From assembly GCA_965662355.1 (NCBI GenBank), contig CBFIHP010000014.1:62001-126000 (forward strand): a DNA stretch of 64,000 nt, in the 5' to 3' direction. Under the pieces are notes generated by a model that searched no databases, had not been told where the DNA came from, and was given only the letters and a program-made list of their open reading frames with translations. The translations under genes and the position numbers were made by a program. Position 1 is the stretch's first letter; each line of letters begins with the position of its first letter. This DNA is from GCA-2683825 sp965662355. GTDB taxonomy: Bacteria; Planctomycetota; UBA1135; GCA-002686595. This document shows, in pieces, positions 24,686 to 31,953 of the stretch.

Positions 24686-26170
24686 ATGACAAAGCACGCC
24701 AACCTGCTCCTCATCGTTATCCTCCTCACTGTCCCCTCCATCCACGCCGATCTGCTCATCGGACGAATCGTCGACACGAATGGAGTCGGGATCGCCAACG
24801 GCGATATCGACGCCAGGAATCGAGATACGGGTGATGAAGCCATCCTGACCGGCGACTCCTCCGATGCGAAAGGCTACTTCAACATCACCCTGCCGGCAGC
24901 GACCTACGACCTGACGGTTCAAGGCCCGGTAGGAGCTGGCTTCGTCGAATTCTTCTTCGAGGACGTCATCATCGCGGGCACCTATGACCTGGGTACGTTG
25001 ATCCTCGAACCCGGGCACATCTTGAGCGGTCGGGTCCTGGATCAGAATGGCTTTCCGGTCCCCTCCTGCGATCTCGACATCTTCCACGCCGTGACGGAAG
25101 ATCCGGTCGACGTCTCCGGCGCTCGCACCGACGTCTTCGGGAACTTCGACATCTTCGTACCCCCGAACATCATCGTGAATTTCGATCCGCGCAACGTCTT
25201 CGGCCCCACGCTGGCACCCGTGAGGCACACGTATTCGATCTCCGGCGCCACCAGCGTCGGCGACATCACGTTGCTACCCGGCTTCACGGTTTCGGGCATG
25301 ATACGCCGCCCCAATGGGCAGACCGTTCCCGGCGCAAAACTCGACTTCACCGACTCTCTCGGAAGCGAGGCACTGACGTACGGAGATACGGCGGACTTGC
25401 TCGGCAACTTCTCCACCGTCGTTGCCGCGGACACCTATGAGGTCCGGATCTGCCCGCCCCCGACCACGACCTTGGCACCCTCGGAGCTCGAAGAGTTAGT
25501 CATCACTGGAGCGACGGCTCTCGGGACGTTGACGCTGCCCGCCGGTGTGCTCCTGTTCGGCACCCTCACGGATCAAAGCGGCACACGCGTGGCCGGCGCC
25601 GATGTGGATGTCATCGATGCTGTCACGGGCAACTCGATCCCGCTGTGCGGGGACGGAACAAGCCCGATCGGCAACTACGATATTCGTGTTCCAGCCGGCA
25701 CGTACCACGTGCTCTTCACGACCCCAACGCAATTAGGGCTTCGTCGCGACGTCGTGCTCACGGCTCAAACACAGGTCAACGAGGTCGTCATCCCCTGCCT
25801 ATCGGCCAGCTCGGCCATTCGCAACGGAACGGGCGTCAACCCTGTGGCTTTCGCCAGTATCAGTCCGCCCCGCATCGCCAGGAACTGGGTCGTCGAGCTC
25901 AACTGTGCCGGCCACGCCCCCCACCTCGGCATCGTGCTCCTCATGGATGCGTCGCACCCCGGCGTGCCCACCTTCGCGGGCGAGTTTCTCATGACCGGAA
26001 GCAACATCTCCGTCGGGTTCGCCCCCCACACCGGCAACATCCTGACCTTCAGCGTCCGGGTTCCACCCAACGTGTCCCTCTGCGGCCGAACCGCTACCGG
26101 CCAGGGCATCATCCTCGGCGCACCCGGCCCCCAGCTCACGAACGCCCTCGATGTCATGGTCGGCCCCTGA
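24686..26170 (+). CDS. Secreted protein with four carboxypeptidase-regulatory-like repeats and a shared C-terminal module
   Basis: A 494-residue exported protein. The ATG at 24686 starts a clean signal peptide (LLLIVILLTVPSIHA); upstream in-frame codons give no better one. Four repeats of about 85 residues follow, each with G-x-(V/L)-x-D-x-x-G near the start and a G-x-(Y/F)-x-(I/V) strand, the pattern of carboxypeptidase regulatory-like (transthyretin-like) beta-sandwich domains. The last 120 residues (from NGTGVNP) are a module also found at the ends of the proteases at 44177 and 49729. It has no catalytic motif, so a surface or matrix structural role is likely. A strong terminator lies 30 bp downstream. 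Confidence 0.65.
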   Translation: MTKHANLLLIVILLTVPSIHADLLIGRIVDTNGVGIANGDIDARNRDTGDEAILTGDSSDAKGYFNITLPAATYDLTVQGPVGAGFVEFFFEDVIIAGTYDLGTLILEPGHILSGRVLDQNGFPVPSCDLDIFHAVTEDPVDVSGARTDVFGNFDIFVPPNIIVNFDPRNVFGPTLAPVRHTYSISGATSVGDITLLPGFTVSGMIRRPNGQTVPGAKLDFTDSLGSEALTYGDTADLLGNFSTVVAADTYEVRICPPPTTTLAPSELEELVITGATALGTLTLPAGVLLFGTLTDQSGTRVAGADVDVIDAVTGNSIPLCGDGTSPIGNYDIRVPAGTYHVLFTTPTQLGLRRDVVLTAQTQVNEVVIPCLSASSAIRNGTGVNPVAFASISPPRIARNWVVELNCAGHAPHLGIVLLMDASHPGVPTFAGEFLMTGSNISVGFAPHTGNILTFSVRVPPNVSLCGRTATGQGIILGAPGPQLTNALDVMVGP

Positions 26171-26200
26171 CTGCCCGACTCACTGATCGGGAACCATCCG

Positions 26201-26239
26201 AGCCGTCTTCAGGTCACTAGGACCTGGAGACGGCTTTTT
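26201..26239 (+). terminator. Rho-independent terminator
   Basis: Stem AGCCGTCTTCAGGTC pairs with GACCTGGAGACGGCT (one mismatch) around a 5-base loop and is followed directly by TTTTT. It lies 30 bp after the stop of the repeat-containing secreted protein. It is the clearest intrinsic terminator in the window. Confidence 0.85.
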
Positions 26240-26407
26240 CGTGCGAAGTTCGAAGTTCGAGGGAATCCCGAGGGTCCGCTGCGGATCCCAACAGGGATGC
26301 CGCCCTTGCGCACGGATTCCGTGGACCCCGATCGTCTCGTCGCTCGACGGCTTGCCGCGGGAGAAATTGCCGCCGTGAGGCCACCCGATAGAAGGGCCGA
26401 GGCCAAG

Positions 26408-27586
26408 TCAGCGGGTGCGGCGCTTGCGACCCTTCTTCGTGTAGTGTTTCTGCACCCACTGACTCCAGGCCAGGTCGAGCGTGTCCAGATCCTTGCCGGT
26501 CGCGCCCTCGAGAGCACCCGCGTGACGAGTCGCCACATCACCCCCGTGCTCGATGGGAGCATGGAAGGCCTCGACGAGCTTGGCACGCACATCGAGCTCT
26601 TGAGCCAGCAGATAGTCCATGCGCGACCACAGGAGAATGTGGTCTGCGAACTTCATCTGCGAGCCGTCCGTCCAGGCCAAGGTCGATTGCCAGTCCGGAT
26701 AGTAGGCCGCCTTCACACGACCGAGAACCAGGGTTTCCCAGTCGGCCAGCTCGTCCGAGGGTAGCGCTTCACCGACCGCGGAGACGTAGAGCTGGCACTC
26801 CTGATTGACACGGCGGGCGAAGTAGCGCCCCAGGCCTTCGGTCCACCAGCGCGGGGGCGTCGTTGGAAACCCGTGAATCGAAAAAGCCAGTGCCTGGGCG
26901 ACGCCGAAGGTGGTCGCATAGTGCAAGGCCGAGTCATCGGCTTCGACCGAATCGTCGGCGATGCCGTACAGAAAGGTCCCCGTACCGAGAAAGTACTCGG
27001 TGTGCGCATCGTCGCGGTGCGTCTGGCAATATTCCTGCGTATAGCGCGACAGGCTGCTTTGACGCTGAACCAGGAGCACGCTCATCGGGCCCTTGGTGCC
27101 GATGCGCGCCTGCCCCTCGACCGGCGCGGCATCGGCAGGCAGCACCCCCAGGGTTTCGCAGAAACCTGCATACAGCTCTTCGAGACGCCGCGCATAGAGA
27201 TGTGCGCGCAACCAGGGATCGAGGGAGCGCACCTTGGGCTTCACCCTGGGGAGCACTTCGCCCAGCTGGGCCAGCTCTTCGCGAAGTCGCTTGCGCTCTT
27301 GCTTGCCCTCGATCCGATAGGCATCGAGGCTGCAGCCGAGCCGAAAGTGCTCCGTCTCGATCCACAGCAAAGGAACGTTGCCGAGTTTGGCCTCGGCCGA
27401 CTCCGAGGTGTGCCCTTCGCCCAGGAGGAACGGCCCGAAGTTCTTGTAGCCGGCCCGTTCCATGGCCTGCGCGTCGCCCTTCGTATAGGGGTCGACTTCG
27501 GAACGTTCCTTGCGTCCGCCTTGTGCGGCAGCGACAGGTCCCAGGGTGGCGAGGCCTCCAAGAACAACCAGGGCCGCGGATGCCAT
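26408..27586 (-). CDS. Exported protein of unknown function, peptidase-MA-like with degenerate active site
   Basis: With the ATG at 27586 this is a 392-residue protein with signal peptide MASAALVVLGGLATLGPVAA; a TTG at 27649 would add 21 basic residues and overlap the gene upstream. Near residue 265 the segment PPRWWTEGLGRYFARRV resembles the W-x-x-EGLA-x-Y motif after the zinc helix of gluzincin peptidases (DUF1570/MA-like). The helix where HExxH should lie reads FGVAQALAF, so zinc ligands are missing and hydrolysis is unlikely. It follows the interrupted thioredoxin-like gene in the same direction, suggesting a shared operon. The function is not recognised. Confidence 0.55.
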   Translation of the reverse strand: MASAALVVLGGLATLGPVAAAQGGRKERSEVDPYTKGDAQAMERAGYKNFGPFLLGEGHTSESAEAKLGNVPLLWIETEHFRLGCSLDAYRIEGKQERKRLREELAQLGEVLPRVKPKVRSLDPWLRAHLYARRLEELYAGFCETLGVLPADAAPVEGQARIGTKGPMSVLLVQRQSSLSRYTQEYCQTHRDDAHTEYFLGTGTFLYGIADDSVEADDSALHYATTFGVAQALAFSIHGFPTTPPRWWTEGLGRYFARRVNQECQLYVSAVGEALPSDELADWETLVLGRVKAAYYPDWQSTLAWTDGSQMKFADHILLWSRMDYLLAQELDVRAKLVEAFHAPIEHGGDVATRHAGALEGATGKDLDTLDLAWSQWVQKHYTKKGRKRRTR

Positions 27587-27620
27587 GAAAGTCAAGCCGC
27601 GGCCCTTCGGTCGTTTTCGA

Positions 27621-28388
27621 TCAGCCCTTTTTGCGGTCGGGCTTTTCAAGGTCCTTTTTCGTGACCTCGGGCTTCAGCTCGAGTTTCGCAGCTGCAGCCA
27701 CTTTTTCGTACAGATCCGCACGCTTGGCGCGCAGGCCCGTCATCTTCTTCATGAGCTTCTTCGTGCGTCGGTCGGTGGGCCCGGCCTTCGCAATGGAGAG
27801 CTCGATCTTGGTGTCGAGCTCGCTGACGGCGAGGTCGATTTGATCCAGCTCGTCCAGGAGGTTGGCCAACGTACGCAGAGGCTTCTTCGCGCTCTTTGTG
27901 TAGTTGCTCACCATCGCCTGCTCCATCGCGCCCCACAGCACCGAACGACTGCGCATCTTCGAACCCGAAAGGTCCGTGCGCGCGCTGCCATCGGAGTTGC
28001 AGACGAAAAGGTGCGCGGCCGTGTCGCCGGCGAAGAGGTTGCGGAAGGGGTGATCCTTCTCCAAGACGTCGGGCGGAAGCTTCACGCAGTGGAACCACTG
28101 GGACAGGAGGTAGGTGCGTTCGTTGTCGCTGTTGCGCGTGAGGAGCGCATCCTCCGTACCCGTGCACGTCGTGCACTCGCGCAGCACCAGCAACGGGCGC
28201 TTATCCCCGTCGGCGAGGAACTCCATGGCCTCGTCAGCCGGCAGCGCCTTGCGCTGGGTGGCGGATGCGGTCCGTTCCTTGGTGTCCTTCGTCTCGGCCT
28301 TGTAGACCGGGTGCTGCCAATCAATGTCCAGAACGCGACGACTCGACGGCCCTCGCGCGGCACCCAGGTAGCCCGCTCCAGCGGCCAA
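27621..28388 (-). CDS. Thioredoxin-fold-like protein, 5' end interrupted
   Basis: This is the intact downstream part (255 codons from a TTG at 28388). RPLLVLRECTTC near residues 64-75 gives a CxxC after a hydrophobic strand, as in thioredoxin-fold proteins. A lysine-rich helical or coiled-coil tail follows from about residue 165. In the same frame, Gly/Pro-rich codons continue upstream to 28541 and meet two adjacent TGA codons, beyond which lies an in-frame signal peptide (28545-28643). So the natural gene probably spans 27621-28643 and is either broken or mis-sequenced at two homopolymer runs. Function is unknown. It precedes the degenerate peptidase-like gene by 34 bp. Confidence 0.5.
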   Translation of the reverse strand: MAAGAGYLGAARGPSSRRVLDIDWQHPVYKAETKDTKERTASATQRKALPADEAMEFLADGDKRPLLVLRECTTCTGTEDALLTRNSDNERTYLLSQWFHCVKLPPDVLEKDHPFRNLFAGDTAAHLFVCNSDGSARTDLSGSKMRSRSVLWGAMEQAMVSNYTKSAKKPLRTLANLLDELDQIDLAVSELDTKIELSIAKAGPTDRRTKKLMKKMTGLRAKRADLYEKVAAAAKLELKPEVTKKDLEKPDRKKG

Positions 28389-28544
28389 CGGAAGGTTCGG
28401 TGAGACGACCCCTGGAGGGCCTCCCGGTTGGGTCGGCCCGGCGCCTCCGCCTCCGACCGTTCCACCGCCTCCCGCACCGTTCGGGTTGCCTCCTCTAGCA
28501 GGTCCTCCAGAAGCCCCCCCGGGGCTCGGTTGAGGGGGAGGTCA

Positions 28545-28643
28545 TCATTGGGGGGCGGCACCCGCGGGGGCGCCGATGAGCGTGATCATCCATGCGGCAA
28601 GGCCGAAGGCGGTCATGCGCTTGAGGAAGGCGGCTAGCTTCAT
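28545..28643 (-). pseudogene. Signal-peptide-encoding 5' fragment of the thioredoxin-like gene
   Basis: From an ATG at 28643, 32 codons encode a classic signal peptide (basic MKLAAFLKR, then a hydrophobic core, then GAPAGAA) and end at TGATGA (28542-28547). The next codons in the same frame are the Pro/Gly-rich linker of the downstream ORF. This strongly suggests a single original gene. Removing one base from the six-base run at 28550-28555 and adding one to the seven-base run at 28514-28520 would join the two parts without stops. Confidence 0.5.
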
Positions 28644-28779
28644 GTTTTCTCCGAGATATGGGACGCACGGGCGTGGCCCGGCCCACAGGACGTCTGCTTC
28701 ACTATATAGGGAGGAGGAGCGATGGGGGTAACCCCTCGGCCAGTCCTCTTCACGAAGGGCCCCCTGTCACGGGCCGTGG

Positions 28780-28811
28780 AAGGCCCCTCTGGGGCGCCCG
28801 GAGGGCCTTTT
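28780..28811. terminator. Terminator-like hairpin downstream of the deacetylase
   Basis: AAGGCCC (28780-28786) pairs with GGGCCTT (28803-28809) around a GC-rich loop, followed by TT on the plus strand. It lies about 65 bp past the stop of the minus-strand deacetylase gene. The T-run is on the opposite side for that gene, so confidence is modest. Confidence 0.4.
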
Positions 28812-28874
28812 GGTCGAAGCGCTCACGTTATCTTTGCAAATCGACGCTCTTCGAATGCGCTCGGCGTTCGGAAC

Positions 28875-29858
28875 TCAGGGTAGTGCAACGGCCCCCACCC
28901 TGGTCTTCACACCGGGCTCCAGCATTCGGTCCGCTCGCATGGCGTGCGCCAGGTCCACTAGACGTGAGCTCGCCAGGTGCGCGCCCAACCCGGTCAGCCA
29001 GTGTTCGAACACGCTCCGCTTGCAGGTCACGCTCTGCGCGAGATCCGGTTGTGGCAAGCCCCGATACGCAGAGGGAATGTCATCCCGGTCCAGGAGATCG
29101 GTGGCGTGAAACTCCAGATGCACCCAGGGGCGTCGTGCTACCCGGGGGAGAAGCCAGCGCACACCCTGCTCACCGAACAGGGTGAGAAGAGTCCCGACAA
29201 GCGGAATGCGCAGACCCGTAACGACGCCGATCGGCAGCTCCAGCAAGCCACAGGGGTGTTCATAGGGTGTGCAGGATGTCAACGGGGCTCTGACGTCGCC
29301 CATGATCGAGGCGCTGGTACGGCAACGCAATAGCCCCAGCATCATCGCCATGTACTTGGCTCCGAAGTACGCCGCTGATGGCAGGCGACTGGAGGAATAC
29401 AGCGCCCCAGTCGTTTTGGCCGCTTCGATCAGTTTCGTGCTGAGGCAATATCCCGGTGCACGAAAGCCATCGACGCTTGCACCACACTCTTCCAAAATAG
29501 CCCGCGCGGACACCAGGTCTCGCTCGATTGTGTCGCGATCGCGACGAGACAGTCGGTAGTCATGGGCCTGGGAATGGGACCCAACCTCATGGCCGCGGGC
29601 GACGATCTCACGCACCAACTCGCGTCGCTTGCGTGCCACGAGCCCGCCGACTCGATGCGGATGCAGGTCGTCCCCGACCAGAAAGAAACTCGCCCGAATG
29701 CCGAGGTCTTCCAAGAGTTCGAGAAAACGTGGAACGCCGCGCGTCCACACAGGGTCATCCTCGGGCTTCATGCGCTGAGAGCAGCCGTGGATTTCTCCGT
29801 AGAGCCCGAGGCGATCGACATCGACACTGATCGAGGGAGGAACGAAACTGGAGTTCAT
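28875..29858 (-). CDS. Polysaccharide deacetylase (CE4-like)
   Basis: A 327-residue protein with the NodB homology fold. Motif 1 is SVDVD (Asp13, Asp15); motif 2 is GSHSQAHDY (His95 and His99, the zinc ligands); motif 3 is GFRAPGY (131-137). These give the metal triad and substrate-binding Arg of family 4 carbohydrate esterases, which remove N- or O-acetyl groups from peptidoglycan or exopolysaccharide. No signal peptide is visible, which matches the cytoplasmic deacetylases found with exopolysaccharide (exosortase-type) gene sets. Starts at 29879 or 29858 are possible; I chose 29858 because conserved sequence begins there. It is divergent from glpD. Confidence 0.82.
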   Translation of the reverse strand: MNSSFVPPSISVDVDRLGLYGEIHGCSQRMKPEDDPVWTRGVPRFLELLEDLGIRASFFLVGDDLHPHRVGGLVARKRRELVREIVARGHEVGSHSQAHDYRLSRRDRDTIERDLVSARAILEECGASVDGFRAPGYCLSTKLIEAAKTTGALYSSSRLPSAAYFGAKYMAMMLGLLRCRTSASIMGDVRAPLTSCTPYEHPCGLLELPIGVVTGLRIPLVGTLLTLFGEQGVRWLLPRVARRPWVHLEFHATDLLDRDDIPSAYRGLPQPDLAQSVTCKRSVFEHWLTGLGAHLASSRLVDLAHAMRADRMLEPGVKTRVGAVALP

Positions 29859-30043
29859 GTCAATCGCTTCTTCATGCATCAAGCAGGGCTATGACGCAGA
29901 CGATGAGGTGCGAGTTCCACAGAAAAGCAGGGCCCCGCACGAACGAAAACGAAGGGGTCGGCAAGATCGGATTCGGCGATGTCCCATGGGGTTGATTCGT
30001 AGGAACTTGCTACGTTCGACTCCCCGATCACTTTTCTTGGCTT

Positions 30044-30067
30044 CGAGAACGGATTGACCGGTTCTCG
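30044..30067. promoter_or_regulatory. Operator-like inverted repeat upstream of glpD
   Basis: Arms CGAGAAC and GTTCTCG are spaced by 10 bases, centred about 80 bp upstream of the glpD start, in the divergent deacetylase/glpD region. Size and spacing suit a dimeric regulator. No regulator gene lies nearby, so the binding protein is unknown. Confidence 0.35.
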
Positions 30068-30093
30068 GGATTGGAAGATCGGGGAATCGGAGC

Positions 30094-30106
30094 GATCTTG
30101 AAGATC
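30094..30106. promoter_or_regulatory. Short palindrome GATCTT-G-AAGATC before glpD
   Basis: A 13-bp perfect palindrome with a single central base, 30 bp before the glpD ATG; the half-site AAGATC also occurs at 30075-30080. It could be an operator overlapping the promoter or leader. Inference only. Confidence 0.3.
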
Positions 30107-30135
30107 CGAGGCCCCCCCGACCGATCACCCACGAG

Positions 30136-31785
30136 ATGTCCCATCCCGATCCGCTGCCGCTGCGCGAAAGGCGCCTCGAAGCCCTCGACGAGGGTCCGCT
30201 GGACGTGCTCGTCGTCGGTGGCGGGATCACGGGTGCGGGGCTCGGCCTGGATCTGGCGCTGCGCGGCCTGCGGGTCGCGGTTTGCGAGCGCGGTGATTGG
30301 GCTTGCGCCACCTCGAGCGCCTCGTCGCGCATGATCCATGGGGGCCTGCGCTACCTCGAACAGTTCGAGTTCTCCCTGGTGCGCGATTCATGCCTGGAGC
30401 GCGGGCTCCTGATGAAGAACGCGGCGGGGATGGTCTGGCCGGAGCGCTTTCTCTTTCCCCTGTACAAGGGCGAAGGACCTGGGCGCCTGAAGCTCGCCGC
30501 GGGACTGGGTCTCTACACCGCGGTCTCGATTCCCCGTGTTCTGGGCATCCCGCGCATGCACGGTCGGCGCCGCGTGGGCGATTGGCTCCCGGGAGCACGC
30601 ACGCAGGGCCTCTTGGGAGGCGGATCGTACCTGGATGGCGCCAGCGATGATTCGCGATTGACGTTGGCCGTGATCGCCACGGCGATCCAGGCGGGTTGCA
30701 TTGCACTTTCACGCGTCGAGGTGACCGCGATCGAGAATTCGGCCAACGCAGCCCAGACCGAGATCCTCGACAAGCTCACTGGCGAGCGCCGGACGATCGA
30801 AGCGCGGAGCGTCGTGCTCTGCGGCGGCCCATTCACCGAAAGCCTTCGCCAACGAGCCGGCCTGGACGGAAGCTGGGTGCAGCCAACTCGCGGCACGCAC
30901 GTTCTCGTACCACGGGATCGACTGCCCACCGACGGCGCTGTCATCTTTGCCTCACCCGTCGACGGCAGGATCATGTTCCTCATCCCGTGGCCGCAATACA
31001 CCGTCATCGGCACGACGGATCTCGACGCGAACCCCGAAGACGACATTGCAGCCTCGCTCAAGGAGGTGCGCTATCTCCTGGATTCCGCCAACGGATTGGT
31101 GCCGGATGCCGACCTGGGTGAGGACGATGTAGTCTCCTCGTGGGCCGGATTGCGTCCCCTCCTGGCATCCCCCGCGGATGATCCCTCGGCACGTTCGCGC
31201 GAAGAGCGGGTCGCACGGGACGCTTCGGTCTACACGATTGCGGGTGGCAAGTTGACCGGCTATCGCTCGATGGCGGAGAAGCTCGGAGCCCGGATCGCTT
31301 CCGATCTCGGGGTTGGAAACACAGCCGCCCATTCGCCGACACGCGACCACGCGTTGCGGGGTGCCATGGCCGCTCCCGTCCGGCGCCCGACATGGTCCGA
31401 CCTCGCGGGACGCAGCAGGATGGATCCCTTGGACCACGCCTGGACGCGCCGGTATGCCGGCCTCCGGCCTGCGATCGAGGAGTATTGCGGACGTCTCGAA
31501 GCGGGCCGCAGCCCGTTGAATGCCGAGACACTCCTGGGCGAGATCGACTGGGCTGTACGCTTCGAGGATTGTCTGGGCATCGAGGATTTCCTCCTGCGGC
31601 GCACCGACCTCGGCTACGGACGTCGCGGGGACACGGAGGCGATCCTCGAGCAGATCCTCGGGCGTCTGGGAGAGCGGCTCGGCTGGACCCCGGACCAGCG
31701 CGCCTCCGAGGAACGCAGCTTCCAGGCCGCCATGCGCCGTATCCACGGCTGGCGGGGACCACCCTCCCTGGCCCGCCGCGCGTAG
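30136..31785 (+). CDS. glpD: FAD-dependent glycerol-3-phosphate dehydrogenase
   Basis: A 549-residue enzyme, normal length for aerobic GlpD, which oxidises glycerol 3-phosphate to dihydroxyacetone phosphate and passes electrons to quinone at the membrane. The Rossmann motif VVGGGITGAGLGLDLALRG lies at 27-45. SSRMIHGGLRYLEQFEF near residues 63-79 is diagnostic of the family, and the C-terminal DAO_C helical domain is present (to about 540). The ATG at 30136 follows a leader with two palindromes. A GGCCGTA/TACGGCC hairpin directly follows the stop (31790-31805). It links functionally with the glycerol importer at 2-8 kb. Confidence 0.92.
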   Translation: MSHPDPLPLRERRLEALDEGPLDVLVVGGGITGAGLGLDLALRGLRVAVCERGDWACATSSASSRMIHGGLRYLEQFEFSLVRDSCLERGLLMKNAAGMVWPERFLFPLYKGEGPGRLKLAAGLGLYTAVSIPRVLGIPRMHGRRRVGDWLPGARTQGLLGGGSYLDGASDDSRLTLAVIATAIQAGCIALSRVEVTAIENSANAAQTEILDKLTGERRTIEARSVVLCGGPFTESLRQRAGLDGSWVQPTRGTHVLVPRDRLPTDGAVIFASPVDGRIMFLIPWPQYTVIGTTDLDANPEDDIAASLKEVRYLLDSANGLVPDADLGEDDVVSSWAGLRPLLASPADDPSARSREERVARDASVYTIAGGKLTGYRSMAEKLGARIASDLGVGNTAAHSPTRDHALRGAMAAPVRRPTWSDLAGRSRMDPLDHAWTRRYAGLRPAIEEYCGRLEAGRSPLNAETLLGEIDWAVRFEDCLGIEDFLLRRTDLGYGRRGDTEAILEQILGRLGERLGWTPDQRASEERSFQAAMRRIHGWRGPPSLARRA

Positions 31786-31953
31786 AAAAGGCCGTAGTTA
31801 CGGCCGATTCCCGGATTCGAGCTGATTTTTGGCTCGACGAGCTGGCCCAGTCAGGATTGGATTCAAGGGGACCGCTTGGGATTGGCGCACCCCCGTCCGA
31901 TAGGTTTAGGAAGGTCTTTCGTCCCCGCTTCACCCGATTCCAGCACATTCAAC

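Noticed and set aside
24387..24689. Plus-strand ORF over the sigma remnant (about 100 codons)
   Set aside because: The Shine-Dalgarno-like GGAGGAG is the antisense of Pro codons in the sigma remnant; no domain or conserved feature.
28082..28561. 160-codon frame at the start of the thioredoxin-like gene (alternate phase)
   Set aside because: Acidic helix-like text arises from reading the Gly-rich codons out of phase; it ends in composition unlike protein. Kept as the alternative explanation for the interrupted gene.
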